Shown here in pieces: positions 1 through 9,189 of a DNA stretch of 38,718 nucleotides. The stretch is from Chitinophagales bacterium (GTDB lineage Bacteria > Bacteroidota > Bacteroidia > Chitinophagales > JABDMM01), in the NCBI GenBank assembly GCA_013001465.1, contig JABDMM010000108.1, positions 1 through 38,718 on the forward strand, given 5' to 3'. Each line of letters begins with the position of its first letter. Positions within the stretch are counted from its first letter, which is position 1. The notes under the pieces are model-generated. The model saw only the letters and a list, made by a program, of their open reading frames with translations. It was not told where the DNA came from and made no database searches. The translations under genes were made by a program, and so were the position numbers.

Positions 1-18
1 CTCGAAAATCAACCGATT

Positions 19-702
19 ATGAAGTTTACCTACTATGGACATTTTTGTTTTTCAGTAGTTGTCAAAGGAAAGGAAATTTTGTTCGATCCGTTTATTACAC
101 CGAATGAGTTAGCCTCAAACATAGACATATCCTCTATCAAGCCGGATTATATATTTCTTACTCATGGTCATGAGGATCATGTTGCAGATGCGATCGAAAT
201 TGGTAAAAATAGCGGAGCAACCTTTCTTTCGAATTTTGAATTATACATGTGGCTAAATGAAAAAGGCATCGAAAAAGCAATGCCTTGTAACCATGGGGGT
301 AGCTGGAATTTAGATTTTGGGAGGGTGAAATTTGTTAATGCTGTCCACTCTTCTGTACTACCGGATGGAACTTATGGTGGGAATCCCGGTGGGTTTGTAA
401 TAGAGTCTGATGATGGGAATTTTTACAACAGCGGCGATACTGCTTTGACAATGGATATGCAGTTAATTCCAATGACTTGTGCTCAACTTGATTTTTGCGT
501 TTTCCCTATCGGTGATGTTTTTACAATGGGCGTTTCTGATGCTATTATCGCTAGTGATTTCGTGAAATGCAACAAGATCATCGGAGCTCATTATGACACT
601 TTTGAACCGATCAAGATCAATAAAGATCGTGCGATCGAGGCCTTTAAAAGTACAGGAAAAGAATTATTGCTACCAAATATTGGTGATACCATTGACGTTT
701 AG
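19..702 (+). CDS. MBL-fold metal-dependent hydrolase (UPF0173/UlaG-like)
   Basis: A 227-residue cytoplasmic protein with the metallo-beta-lactamase fold. The signature THGHEDH lies near residues 48-54 (HxHxDH zinc site). Further probable ligands are His in NAVHSS, Asp in NSGDTA and His in GAHYDTF. The N-terminal KFTYYGHFCF strand and the whole length fit the small UPF0173 family, which lacks the extra domains of RNase or glyoxalase members. The substrate cannot be told from sequence. It starts at an ATG close to the window edge, so its upstream neighbour and promoter are not visible. It ends about 20 bp before parA on the same strand and may be co-transcribed with the partition genes, though nothing shows a functional link. 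The family call is secure; the reaction is unknown. Confidence 0.85.
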   Translation: MKFTYYGHFCFSVVVKGKEILFDPFITPNELASNIDISSIKPDYIFLTHGHEDHVADAIEIGKNSGATFLSNFELYMWLNEKGIEKAMPCNHGGSWNLDFGRVKFVNAVHSSVLPDGTYGGNPGGFVIESDDGNFYNSGDTALTMDMQLIPMTCAQLDFCVFPIGDVFTMGVSDAIIASDFVKCNKIIGAHYDTFEPIKINKDRAIEAFKSTGKELLLPNIGDTIDV

Positions 703-721
703 TTCTAATTAATTGAATAGT

Positions 722-1534
722 ATGAATAAGATAATCTCTCTCGTTAATCAAAAAGGTGGTGTTGGTAAAACAACAACTGCGATCAACCTTGCTGCCAGTC
801 TTGCAGTTTTAGAAAAGAAAATACTGCTGGTCGATGCCGATCCACAGGCAAATGCTACTTCAGGTGTTGGCTTCGATCCTAAAAATATCAAAACCAGTAT
901 CTATGAATGTATGATAGATGAGGTGAAGCCCGAAGACATCATTCTGGAAACAGAGACACCTAATTTACATCTTCTGCCTTCGCATCTGGATCTTGTTGGT
1001 GCAGAGATTGAACTGATCAACCATCCCAACCGTGAAAAGATCATGAAGAATGTTCTGGATGGTCTCGCAGATAATTATGACTTCATTTTTATCGACTGCT
1101 CTCCTTCTCTCGGATTGATCACTGTAAACTCACTCACAGCATCAGATTCTGTTCTCATCCCGGTGCAGTGCGAATATTTTGCCCTAGAAGGTTTAGGGAA
1201 ACTTCTGAATACTGTAAATATCGTACAACGAAAGCTTAACCCACAGCTTCAGATTGAGGGTATCCTTTTAACGATGTATGATACAAGGCTTCGGCTTTCA
1301 AACCAGGTAGTTTCTGAGGTGAAAAGACATTTTGATGATCTTGTATTCGATACAATTGTACATAGAAATACACGTTTAGGAGAAGCACCGAGTTTCGGTC
1401 AGCCTGCCATTATGTACGATGCGGAGTGTAAAGGTGCCGTTAACTATTTAAATCTGGCCAGGGAACTTTTGCAAAAGAACCTGCATACACATATTCCCAA
1501 CGATGAAAAAATATTAAATCTAGAACATGAGTAA
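722..1534 (+). CDS. parA: ParA-family chromosome partitioning ATPase
   Basis: A 270-residue MinD/ParA-type ATPase that binds DNA non-specifically in its ATP form and drives origin segregation with ParB. The deviant Walker A is at residues 11-18 (KGGVGKTT, with the signature first Lys). LLVDADPQANAT gives the Walker A' region and FIFIDCSPSLGLIT the Walker B region. I chose the ATG at 722 over the in-frame TTG at 713, because it places MNKIISLVNQKGG at the usual family N-terminus. Its last codons overlap the parB start by 8 bp, so translational coupling is likely. The chromosomal type (no N-terminal HTH domain) agrees with the housekeeping neighbours and argues against a plasmid. Confidence 0.95.
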   Translation: MNKIISLVNQKGGVGKTTTAINLAASLAVLEKKILLVDADPQANATSGVGFDPKNIKTSIYECMIDEVKPEDIILETETPNLHLLPSHLDLVGAEIELINHPNREKIMKNVLDGLADNYDFIFIDCSPSLGLITVNSLTASDSVLIPVQCEYFALEGLGKLLNTVNIVQRKLNPQLQIEGILLTMYDTRLRLSNQVVSEVKRHFDDLVFDTIVHRNTRLGEAPSFGQPAIMYDAECKGAVNYLNLARELLQKNLHTHIPNDEKILNLEHE

Positions 1535-2414
1535 GAAAAAGGAAGCTCTGGGTAAAGGAATCCGAGCATTATTGGAAGGGATCGACGATGAACTTCACTC
1601 AAAGCAGGAGTTATCTTCTTCAGCTTTTAAATCTTCTTTTTATATCGAGCTCGACCAGATCGAGGTAAATCCATTTCAGCCTAGGGCTCAGTTCGATGAG
1701 GCTAGTTTGAAAGAGCTCTCTGACTCGATCAGTATTCATGGTGTTATTCAGCCTATTACTGTACGTAAGCTCGATAATCAAAAGTATCAATTGATCGCTG
1801 GTGAACGCCGACTTAGAGCTTCGAAAATGGCTGGACTCGAAAAAATACCCGCTTTCGTTAAGGAAGCAAATGATCAGGAATCTCTTGAGATCGCCTTGAT
1901 CGAAAATATACACAGGGAAGATCTGAATCCGCTAGAGATCGGTCTCACTTATAAAAGACTGCTGGATGAATGTAAATTGAATCACGAAGAACTTGCAATA
2001 AGAGTTGGTAAAAACCGAACTACGGTTACGAATTTTCTTCGTTTACTTAAATTGCCACCGGATCTGCAGGTTGCTCTAAGATCTGAGTTGATCTCAATGG
2101 GACACGCTAAAGCTTTGTTATCGATCGAAGATCCAATCCTGCAGATGCAGTTGTTAAAAGAAGTTGTTGCAAGACAATTATCTGTTAGGGATACTGAGAA
2201 ACTTTGTAAAGAGGCAAAATCAAAGAAAGCTCCTAAAAGAGTTCAAAAACAAGTACCTCTTGAAATAAAGACATTGCAGAAAACACTGACCGCTCACTTA
2301 AGCACGAATGTAGATATCCGACATAAGCAAAGCGGTCGGGGAGAAATTGTGATCAGATATTTTACTACTTCAGATTTAGACCGACTTTACGAGATCATCA
2401 CAGATGGTAAATGA
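1527..2414 (+). CDS. parB: ParB/Spo0J-family partition protein
   Basis: A 295-residue DNA-binding CTPase-type clamp that loads at parS sites and partners ParA. It opens with the typical KKEALGKGIRALL segment. The ParB/Srx domain follows at about 38-130, with PFQPRAQFDE, then GVIQPITVRK and the GERRLRASKMAG box. ENIHREDLNPLEIGLTYKRL begins the helix-turn-helix region (about 128-230), and a C-terminal dimerisation domain follows a Lys-rich linker. It overlaps parA by 8 bp and the DUF5683 gene by 4 bp (ATGA). I found no convincing 16-bp parS palindrome inside the window, but I did not search systematically. Confidence 0.95.
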   Translation: MSKKKEALGKGIRALLEGIDDELHSKQELSSSAFKSSFYIELDQIEVNPFQPRAQFDEASLKELSDSISIHGVIQPITVRKLDNQKYQLIAGERRLRASKMAGLEKIPAFVKEANDQESLEIALIENIHREDLNPLEIGLTYKRLLDECKLNHEELAIRVGKNRTTVTNFLRLLKLPPDLQVALRSELISMGHAKALLSIEDPILQMQLLKEVVARQLSVRDTEKLCKEAKSKKAPKRVQKQVPLEIKTLQKTLTAHLSTNVDIRHKQSGRGEIVIRYFTTSDLDRLYEIITDGK

Positions 2415-2995
2415 AATACCTGCTATCAGTAATTTTACTATTCTCTTCTCTCCTTCTCTTTTCACAGGAAGATACGACAACGCAATCAATAGCGGTAACT
2501 CCAATCAGTGAAAAAGTTGACACTACTATAAAGATCGATTTTGTGAGGCACTCTCCTAAAAAAGCTGCTTTACTCTCCGCTGCTTTACCCGGACTTGGAC
2601 AAGCTTACAACAAAAAATATTGGAAGATCCCTATCATTTATGCCGGGTTTGGTGGATTAGCATATGCTATACAGTTTAATGCATCAAAACATCGATGCAA
2701 CCGAAATGCATACAGACTTGACGTCGATGGCGATTCACTTACAGACGGAAGTTGCAACGGAATCACTGATCCATCTAATCTTAGAGTATTAAGAGACTTC
2801 TATAGAAGAAATCTGGATCTGGCAGTATTGGGCACCTTTGTATGGTATGGCTTGCAGATCATTGATGCCACAGTCGACGCGCATCTTTTCGAATTCAGGC
2901 TTGATGATGAAATCTCTCTCGGAGTCGATCCACACATTAGGATCACCCCTGATTTTAATGCATATACCGGATTAAAAATCACCTTAAAATTATGA
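2411..2995 (+). CDS. DUF5683 domain membrane/exported protein
   Basis: A 194-residue protein with an N-terminal signal-like segment (residues 1-19, LLFSSLLLFS then QE). The DUF5683 core (about 45-190) contains HSPKKAALLSAALPGLGQAY and NKKYWKIPIIYAGFGG, a glycine-rich hydrophobic hairpin. A second hydrophobic stretch is at about 135-155. The family is essentially restricted to Bacteroidota and has no assigned function. It typically sits exactly here, between parB and dapB. It overlaps both neighbours by 4 bp (ATGA), so it should be translated as part of one operon. An envelope role is inferred only from the hydrophobic segments. Confidence 0.85.
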   Translation: MKYLLSVILLFSSLLLFSQEDTTTQSIAVTPISEKVDTTIKIDFVRHSPKKAALLSAALPGLGQAYNKKYWKIPIIYAGFGGLAYAIQFNASKHRCNRNAYRLDVDGDSLTDGSCNGITDPSNLRVLRDFYRRNLDLAVLGTFVWYGLQIIDATVDAHLFEFRLDDEISLGVDPHIRITPDFNAYTGLKITLKL

Positions 2996-3714
2996 AAGTT
3001 GCTCTTATCGGATATGGCAAAATGGGACAAGCAATTGAGGAATTACTCGATCCGAAGAAAGATTCTATTGTTCTGAAAATTGACAAGAATAACTATACTG
3101 AACTCACTTCAGAAACCATCAAAGAAGCTGACGTAGCGATTGAATTCAGCAATCCTGAAGCTGCATTTGGAAATATTGAATTCTGTCTGAAAAATACTAT
3201 ACCTGTGGTATCAGGTACAACAGGTTGGATCGATAAATTGGAAAAAATTAAAGAGATTTGCCGAGATAATTGCGGTACGTTTTTCTATGCCTCAAATTTC
3301 AGTCTTGGTATGAATATGTTCATGCATATTAATAAGATCATGGCTAATGTCATGAACAATCATGATCAATACAATGTGATCATGGAAGAAATACATCACA
3401 TTCATAAAATTGATGCACCAAGTGGCACTGCGATCACTCTGGCTGATGATATACTTGATGAGATCTATAGAAAAACATCATGGTCAATGACAGATTCAAC
3501 TTCATCGAAAGAAATAGCAATTTCATCTAAAAGAGAGGGAGAAATCCCTGGTACGCATATTATTCGTTATAAATGTCCCGTTGATACAATCGAATTGAAA
3601 CATGAAGCACACAACAGAACAGGTTTCGCTCTTGGAGCTATAGCGGCAGCAAGATTTATCCTTAATAAAAGAGGTTGTTACGGTATGAACGATTTATTAA
3701 AACTGAACTCTTAA
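2992..3714 (+). CDS. dapB: 4-hydroxy-tetrahydrodipicolinate reductase
   Basis: DapB reduces hydroxy-tetrahydrodipicolinate to tetrahydrodipicolinate with NAD(P)H, in the diaminopimelate/lysine pathway that feeds peptidoglycan. Its 240 residues are short for the family but normal for Bacteroidota. The Rossmann motif IGYGKMG is at 6-12 and VVSGTTGW at 72-79. The catalytic and binding signature EEIHHIHKIDAPSGT is at about 132-146, with Lys139 as the expected proton donor. RFILNKRGCYGMNDLL closes the protein. The start overlaps the DUF5683 stop by 4 bp; lepB begins 11 bp after its stop. Confidence 0.95.
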   Translation: MKVALIGYGKMGQAIEELLDPKKDSIVLKIDKNNYTELTSETIKEADVAIEFSNPEAAFGNIEFCLKNTIPVVSGTTGWIDKLEKIKEICRDNCGTFFYASNFSLGMNMFMHINKIMANVMNNHDQYNVIMEEIHHIHKIDAPSGTAITLADDILDEIYRKTSWSMTDSTSSKEIAISSKREGEIPGTHIIRYKCPVDTIELKHEAHNRTGFALGAIAAARFILNKRGCYGMNDLLKLNS

Positions 3715-3725
3715 AACCCTGGTAT

Positions 3726-5234
3726 ATGTACATTCTGTTTTTGGTATTCTGTATTATAGCGCACGTAGGATTGTATAAAATGTTTGAGAAAGCAGGCCGA
3801 CCCGGGTGGGAAGCCCTGATTCCAATCTACAATCTCTATATTATGAATAAAGTTTGCGATAGATCGATCATTCGGATCATTTTGCTCATCGTTCCTATTG
3901 TAAATCTCTTCGCGTTTGCATACATCATACTTGATTTTGTGAAAGGGTTTGGCAAATTCAGTTTCCTCGAACATGTTGCAACAATAGTAGTTCCGTTCAT
4001 CTATTTCCCATATTTGGGTTTTAGTAAGAATGAGGATTTTATAAGCCCCACAGGTATTCCTGCTGGTGGCAAACCTCCGAAAAAATCCGTTGGGAGAGAA
4101 TGGCTCGATGCTGCGATCTTTGCTGTCTTTGCAGCTACACTGATCAGGATTTTTGTCGTTGAAGCATATACTATTCCTACATCTTCAATGGAAAATACCT
4201 TACTAATTGGTGATTTTCTTTTTGTATCAAAATTTCACTACGGTTCCAGAGTTCCGATGACGCCACTCTCAATACCTTTCGCTCATAATAAATTTCTTGG
4301 TGGTAAATCATATAGTGAAGCTGTCAAGTGGAAATACTCACGTCTTCCGGCACTCGAAGAAATAGATAGAAACGATATAGTTGTTTTTAACTTTCCAGCC
4401 GGTGACACCGTTATTGTAGGACAGGAAGCAGAGGTATATGCAATTCGGCGTAAACTAGATCCGAATTTAAATCGAAAATTCAGAATAATTTCAAGACCCA
4501 TCGACAAGAAGGATAACTATATCAAACGATGTGTTGGTATTCCGGGTGATACGGTAACCATCGATAAAGGAACTCTCTATATCAATGGTGATAAAGCTTT
4601 TGAACCAGATGGTTTGCAATTCAGCCACCGGGTGATCACTTCAGGAGGTGATCTGAAAGATCAGGTTAAAAATAAGATGGGTATCAGACCAAACAATGTG
4701 AGAGGCCTTCCTCCACTTTTCGAATACTTTGTTACCGATGAAATGGCTGCTCAATTAGATCAAATCAGCACAGTAAAAGAAGTTACAAAAACGGTCTATC
4801 CTCCTGATATGGCGACCGGTTCTATGTATCCCAATACTAAGAATAACCTGAACTGGAACTACGATAATTTTGGGCCGCTTACCATTCCAAAAACTGGTAT
4901 GACCATCAAACTAAACAAAAGAAACTTCAGCATCTATAAGCGAGTTATCCATGCATACGAGGGTAATTCAATATCGATGAAGAATGGTAAAGTACTGGTC
5001 AACGGTGAAGAAGCTGATACTTACACTTTCAAAATGAATTACTATTTCATGATGGGTGATAACCGACACAACTCACAGGATTCTAGAGTGTGGGGGTTTG
5101 TTCCTGAAGACCACATCGTTGGAAAAGCTTGGTTTATCTGGTTTTCATGGGAGAAAACAGCTGGTTTGTTACAAAAGATCAGATGGAATAGATTATTATC
5201 TATGATCCATAAAATAGATGATCAACCTTCTTGA
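3726..5234 (+). CDS. lepB: Signal peptidase I, Bacteroidota long form
   Basis: This membrane serine/lysine protease removes signal peptides from exported proteins. The 502-residue form carries an N-terminal DUF5684-like membrane region (RPGWEALIPIYN, then two hydrophobic helices), a further membrane helix at about 125-147, and the S26 catalytic domain. The catalytic Ser is in IPTSSMENTL (Ser154), the catalytic Lys in YIKRCVGIPGD (Lys267), and box E is MGDNRHNSQDSR near the end. A roughly 110-residue insertion separates the Lys and box E, as in other Bacteroidota. I chose the ATG at 3726; the frame opens earlier at a TTG (3675) that would overlap dapB by 40 bp. Its 3' end overlaps bshC tail-to-tail by 13 bp. 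Confidence 0.93.
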   Translation: MYILFLVFCIIAHVGLYKMFEKAGRPGWEALIPIYNLYIMNKVCDRSIIRIILLIVPIVNLFAFAYIILDFVKGFGKFSFLEHVATIVVPFIYFPYLGFSKNEDFISPTGIPAGGKPPKKSVGREWLDAAIFAVFAATLIRIFVVEAYTIPTSSMENTLLIGDFLFVSKFHYGSRVPMTPLSIPFAHNKFLGGKSYSEAVKWKYSRLPALEEIDRNDIVVFNFPAGDTVIVGQEAEVYAIRRKLDPNLNRKFRIISRPIDKKDNYIKRCVGIPGDTVTIDKGTLYINGDKAFEPDGLQFSHRVITSGGDLKDQVKNKMGIRPNNVRGLPPLFEYFVTDEMAAQLDQISTVKEVTKTVYPPDMATGSMYPNTKNNLNWNYDNFGPLTIPKTGMTIKLNKRNFSIYKRVIHAYEGNSISMKNGKVLVNGEEADTYTFKMNYYFMMGDNRHNSQDSRVWGFVPEDHIVGKAWFIWFSWEKTAGLLQKIRWNRLLSMIHKIDDQPS

Positions 5235-6841
5235 TCCTTCTCTAAGATCACCTTCATTTCGTTGTTAAAAGCGTTGAATGACTCTTTTAAAACGGTGAGT
5301 AAATCTTCGCCATACATGGCCAGATAAATGAGAATATTGTCATACCTCTCCTGCCAACTATTGCTGGGAAAGAATTTCGATTTGAGTCTTTCGATCTTAT
5401 TTACTGCGGTTTCATGTTCGCGCTTTTGAGCACGGACGACTTTGTTTTCAAGGTTCTCCAGAGACTTTTCGATCTTCCTGTATTCTGACTCAACGCTCTT
5501 TTCGAGAGATTTATCGATAGATACCGAACGATTTTTCACTTTTTCAAAAATGCTTTTGATCTCGTCTCGTTCTTTTTGGAAATGCACTGTCTCTGAATTT
5601 CTATCAACATAGGCCTTGATAAGACTATCAGTCTCACTAAACATCTGATCGATCTCAAAACCTAATTCAATGAATTGTTGCTTACTTCTGTTATCGATAA
5701 GCAATGCATTATCCCGAAGAATTAGCATTGGGAAACATACATTATTGTTCAGGAATATTTGTTTTAGCTGAAGCCAGTATGCGATCTCTCCGGGTCCGCC
5801 TACATATGAGACTGCCGGTAAAACTTTCTGCTGATAAAGCGGTCTCAAGATCACGTTCGGACTAAACCTTTCCGGGAAGGCATCGATATGATCTGATATC
5901 TCGGCTTCAGAAAAAGAAACGTCTGTGTCGAGAATGGAATACATATCACCGTCTTTAACAATTCTCCTTCTTTCGCCCTCATTTAGATAAAACATATTGA
6001 TCTCTCGTGGATGAGCTTGTACCTTATATTCCGAAGAAAGATAATCAACGGCAGTTTGTATATCCTGCTGACTGCTCATCTGCAACACCTCTTTCTTTAT
6101 TACAGGAATAAAGTGTTCTTTGAGTGACTTGCTATCCTGATCTATCACGATCAAACCATGATCTGAGAAAAGCTCATCTACAAAAACCCTGGTGGCTTCA
6201 GATAAAGTGAGATCATCTCTATATGCTTTTTCGATTATTGCATTCACCTCCTTTGCGTGAGGAAAACTGGACAGCATTTCAGAGATCTGATCTCTTAGGG
6301 CACTTATATTCTGTAGTTTCATTCTACCCACAGCACCATGCTGACCTGAATCCCACCTCAGAGTTTTATTAAAAAGATGAATATGATTGATCTCTTCAAA
6401 GTCGTGGTCCTCGCCGCCGATCCAAAATACCGGTACAAAATGATACTGCTGATATCGATCATTGCACAACTCGGCAACCTTAATTGCACTGAGTATTTTA
6501 TAAATAAAGTACAGCGGACCAGAAAATATACAAGGCTGATGCGCGGTAACGATAGTAAAAGTAGTAGGCTCTTTCAGCTTATCGATATTGCTGTTAACAG
6601 CTGGGTTTAAATCGATAGCTGAATATTGATTCCTGATCTCTTCCGAAAGGATATTTCTATCGATGATCTCGCAAGACTTTTGTTGGATAACTTCATCAAT
6701 AGCATCCAGTGAACATTCGAAATTGTATAAGTCTCTTAATTTCGGATCACGATTGATATAATCATTGATCAGCGGATTGAAACCACCGATATCGAGAATC
6801 GGCAAACGTTTGACATCAAATTTGTGATCTGTTCCAATCAT
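5222..6841 (-). CDS. bshC: Bacillithiol biosynthesis cysteine-adding enzyme BshC
   Basis: BshC adds cysteine to glucosaminyl-malate, the last step of bacillithiol synthesis, giving the low-molecular-weight thiol used in place of glutathione. The 539 residues match the family length. Recognised stretches are VTAHQPCIFSGPLYFIYK (about 97-114), PVFWIGGEDHDFEEI (about 137-151), VILRPLYQQKVLPAVSYVGG and GEIAYWLQLK. A long coiled coil at about 400-480 (KSLEKSVESEYRKIEKSLE) is also characteristic. The start ATG overlaps the rimO stop as ATGA (6838-6841). bshA and bshB are not in the window. Bacillithiol genes are known in Bacteroidota, so the gene is expected and not foreign. Confidence 0.93.
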   Translation of the reverse strand: MIGTDHKFDVKRLPILDIGGFNPLINDYINRDPKLRDLYNFECSLDAIDEVIQQKSCEIIDRNILSEEIRNQYSAIDLNPAVNSNIDKLKEPTTFTIVTAHQPCIFSGPLYFIYKILSAIKVAELCNDRYQQYHFVPVFWIGGEDHDFEEINHIHLFNKTLRWDSGQHGAVGRMKLQNISALRDQISEMLSSFPHAKEVNAIIEKAYRDDLTLSEATRVFVDELFSDHGLIVIDQDSKSLKEHFIPVIKKEVLQMSSQQDIQTAVDYLSSEYKVQAHPREINMFYLNEGERRRIVKDGDMYSILDTDVSFSEAEISDHIDAFPERFSPNVILRPLYQQKVLPAVSYVGGPGEIAYWLQLKQIFLNNNVCFPMLILRDNALLIDNRSKQQFIELGFEIDQMFSETDSLIKAYVDRNSETVHFQKERDEIKSIFEKVKNRSVSIDKSLEKSVESEYRKIEKSLENLENKVVRAQKREHETAVNKIERLKSKFFPSNSWQERYDNILIYLAMYGEDLLTVLKESFNAFNNEMKVILEKDQEG

Positions 6842-8157
6842 TTTTCAGAAATGATATTACCAAACAAATCAAAAGCATCAGCGCTTTCGATTTTAACATC
6901 GGCAAAATCACCGATCCGCGCAAAGTTCTTAGCAGAATCAACGAGTACTTCATTGTCGACTTCAGGAGAATCCGATTCTGTACGACCAATAAAATGTTGA
7001 CCCTCTACCCTGTCGAACAACACCTTCATTGTTTTGCCGATCTTCTCCTGATTCTTTTCATAAGAAATTGATTCCTGGATTTCCATCAATTGAGCAGCTC
7101 TTTCATTTTTCAATTCAGGATCAATATCATCCTCAAGATCGTGGGCTTTTGTGCTTTCTTCATGTGAGTATGTGAACACACCAAGTCTTTCAAACCTCTG
7201 CTCTTGAACAAAATCGCAAAGTTCTTGAAAATCCTCTTCTGTTTCACCAGGGAAACCCACCATCATTGTTGTTCGAATTGCTATATCTGGAATGAGGGAA
7301 CGGATCTCGTTGAGAAGTAATTCTGTTTTGGGTCTGTCGATATTACGCTTCATACTCTTCAGCATGTTGCTGCTGGCATGTTGCAATGGCATATCGAGGT
7401 AGTTACAAACCTTTGGAAGTTTTGCCATAGCATGGATAATATCTATCGGGAACTGTGACGGGTAAGCATAATGAAGTCTTATCCATTCAATTCCGTCGAT
7501 ATCGTTGAACGCTTCGAGTAATTCTGGAAGCCTTCTCTTCTTGTAAATATCCAATCCATAGAAAGTAAGTTCCTGAGCGATCAGCATAACCTCTTTAACG
7601 CCATTAGCTGCTAGCTTGCTGACCTCTGTCACAAGCTCTTCGATTGGTTTTGAAATATGCTTACCTCTCATGAGTGGAATAGCACAGAAAGAACATTTTC
7701 TGTTACAGCCTTCCGAGATCTTCACGTAAGCATAGTGAGGAGGAGTCGTAAGCGAACGTTCCCCGAGAAGTTCACTTTTATAATCTGCATTAAAACGTTC
7801 GAGCAAAGCAGGAAGTTCGAGTGTACCGAACCAGGCATCTACCTCAGGGATTTCTTTTTTTAGTTCATCGCGATAACGCTGCGAAAGACAACCGGTAACA
7901 TATAATTTATCGAGGTCACCACTTTCTTTGATACTGGCAAAGTCAAGTATAGTTTGAATGGATTCCTCTTTGGCTCTGTCAATAAAGCCACATGTATTGA
8001 CGATAACAATATTCGAGTCGTCTTTTTTCGATTCATGTTCGACCGAGATGCCATTGGCACGCAACTGATGCATCATCACTTCGGAGTCAACAAGATTCTT
8101 TGAGCACCCTAAAGTGACAACATTTACTTTATCCTTTTTAAAAGACCGGGTTTTCAA
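6838..8157 (-). CDS. rimO: Ribosomal protein S12 methylthiotransferase RimO
   Basis: A radical-SAM methylthiotransferase that modifies an Asp of ribosomal protein S12. The 439 residues comprise a UPF0004 domain with cluster cysteines C18 (VTLGCSKN), C56 and C90, a radical-SAM domain with the CxxxCxxC cluster C151/C155/C158 (SEGCNRKCSFCAIP), and a C-terminal TRAM domain (from about 370). The start codon is TTG at 8157, giving a TTGA overlap with the ftsY stop. No later in-frame ATG leaves the essential VNVVTLGC strand intact, and the encoded MKTRSFKKDKVNVV matches the family start, so TTG is well supported. It is coupled to bshC downstream. Confidence 0.94.
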   Translation of the reverse strand: MKTRSFKKDKVNVVTLGCSKNLVDSEVMMHQLRANGISVEHESKKDDSNIVIVNTCGFIDRAKEESIQTILDFASIKESGDLDKLYVTGCLSQRYRDELKKEIPEVDAWFGTLELPALLERFNADYKSELLGERSLTTPPHYAYVKISEGCNRKCSFCAIPLMRGKHISKPIEELVTEVSKLAANGVKEVMLIAQELTFYGLDIYKKRRLPELLEAFNDIDGIEWIRLHYAYPSQFPIDIIHAMAKLPKVCNYLDMPLQHASSNMLKSMKRNIDRPKTELLLNEIRSLIPDIAIRTTMMVGFPGETEEDFQELCDFVQEQRFERLGVFTYSHEESTKAHDLEDDIDPELKNERAAQLMEIQESISYEKNQEKIGKTMKVLFDRVEGQHFIGRTESDSPEVDNEVLVDSAKNFARIGDFADVKIESADAFDLFGNIISEK

Positions 8158-9119
8158 CTTTCGACTTTAGTTTGAAAAAGCGAATCGATAAATTCATCTC
8201 TATTGAACAGTTGGAGGTGGTCGATCTGTTCTCCAACTCCGATAAACTTAATTGGTATTTTGAACTGATCAGCAATTCCGATCACCACTCCGCCCTTTGC
8301 GGTGCCATCGAGTTTCGTAAGCGCGATCGCCGTGACTTCTGTGGTTTCAAGAAACTGTCGGGCCTGTTCGATAGCATTCTGACCGGTAGAGGCATCTAGC
8401 ACGAGCAGAACCTCGTGAGGAGCATCATCAACAACCTTCTGCATAACGCGTTTCACTTTAGAAAGCTCATTCATAAGGTTTACTTTATTATGAAGCCGTC
8501 CGGCGGTATCTATAATAACAACATCGTGTTTACCGGCTACTCCGGCATTCAATGTATCAAAGGCAACAGAAGCAGGATCTGAACCCATTTGCTTTTTTAC
8601 GATATCCACACCGGCACGATCAGCCCAAACGGCTAACTGTTCTATAGCGGCTGCACGAAACGTATCACCTGCACCAAGCAAAACAGACTTTCCATCCGAC
8701 TTGAACTGATTTGCGATCTTACCGATCGTAGTGGTTTTTCCAACACCATTGACACCAACAACCATGATGACATAAGGAGACTTTCCTTCCGGAACAGTTA
8801 ATTCATTAACATCAAGTGTTTGATTTTCCTTAAGCAAGTCGCTGATAACATTTTTCAGAATGGAATTAAGCTCCTCTCCGCTCACATACTTGTCTTTTGC
8901 AACCTTAGCTTCGAGACGATCGATGATCTTGATCGTAGTATCTACTCCAACATCAGCTGTGATCAATGCTTCTTCAATAGAATCCAGAACCTCATCATCA
9001 ACCTTCGATTTCCCAGCAATGGCTCTACCAATTTTGGAGAAAAAAGAATTTCGGGTTTTTTCAAGCCCTTGATTGAGATCTTCCTTCTTCTTTTTATTAA
9101 AAATATTAAAAACACCCAT
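8154..9119 (-). CDS. ftsY: Signal recognition particle receptor FtsY
   Basis: The SRP receptor GTPase, which docks ribosome-nascent-chain/SRP complexes at the membrane. The 321 residues include a short Lys-rich N-terminal segment (FNKKKKEDL), without the long acidic A domain of enterobacteria, and a four-helix N domain (about 20-95). The G domain has the P-loop GVNGVGKTT at 122-130, DTFRAAAIEQL, DTAGRLHN and TKLDGTAKGG. It is first in the ftsY-rimO-bshC set. The upstream gap holds the terminator of the ribosomal-protein operon and leaves room for a promoter of its own. No Shine-Dalgarno sequence is visible before the ATG. Confidence 0.96.
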   Translation of the reverse strand: MGVFNIFNKKKKEDLNQGLEKTRNSFFSKIGRAIAGKSKVDDEVLDSIEEALITADVGVDTTIKIIDRLEAKVAKDKYVSGEELNSILKNVISDLLKENQTLDVNELTVPEGKSPYVIMVVGVNGVGKTTTIGKIANQFKSDGKSVLLGAGDTFRAAAIEQLAVWADRAGVDIVKKQMGSDPASVAFDTLNAGVAGKHDVVIIDTAGRLHNKVNLMNELSKVKRVMQKVVDDAPHEVLLVLDASTGQNAIEQARQFLETTEVTAIALTKLDGTAKGGVVIGIADQFKIPIKFIGVGEQIDHLQLFNRDEFIDSLFQTKVES

Positions 9120-9133
9120 GTACTTAAAATTAC

Positions 9134-9163
9134 AAAAAAAGCTTCCCGGGTAGAGAAGCTTTT
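9134..9163 (-). terminator. Rho-independent terminator of the rpmB-rpmG-DUF4295 operon
   Basis: A 9-bp perfect stem (9137-9145 with 9155-9163, GAAGCTTTT pairing AAAAGCTTC) encloses a 9-nt loop. Read on the minus strand it runs into a tract of seven T. It lies 27 bp beyond the DUF4295 stop and before ftsY, separating the two transcription units. Confidence 0.8.
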
Positions 9164-9189
9164 ATATTTATCAAATTACGGTTGAAGTC

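Noticed and set aside
3675-3725. TTG start for lepB overlapping dapB by 40 bp
   Set aside because: The extra 17 residues are charged and come before the first membrane helix; ATG 3726 gives the usual family start.
8820-9185. Plus-strand 121-residue ORF across ftsY
   Set aside because: It lies antisense to conserved FtsY codons and runs through the terminator hairpin.
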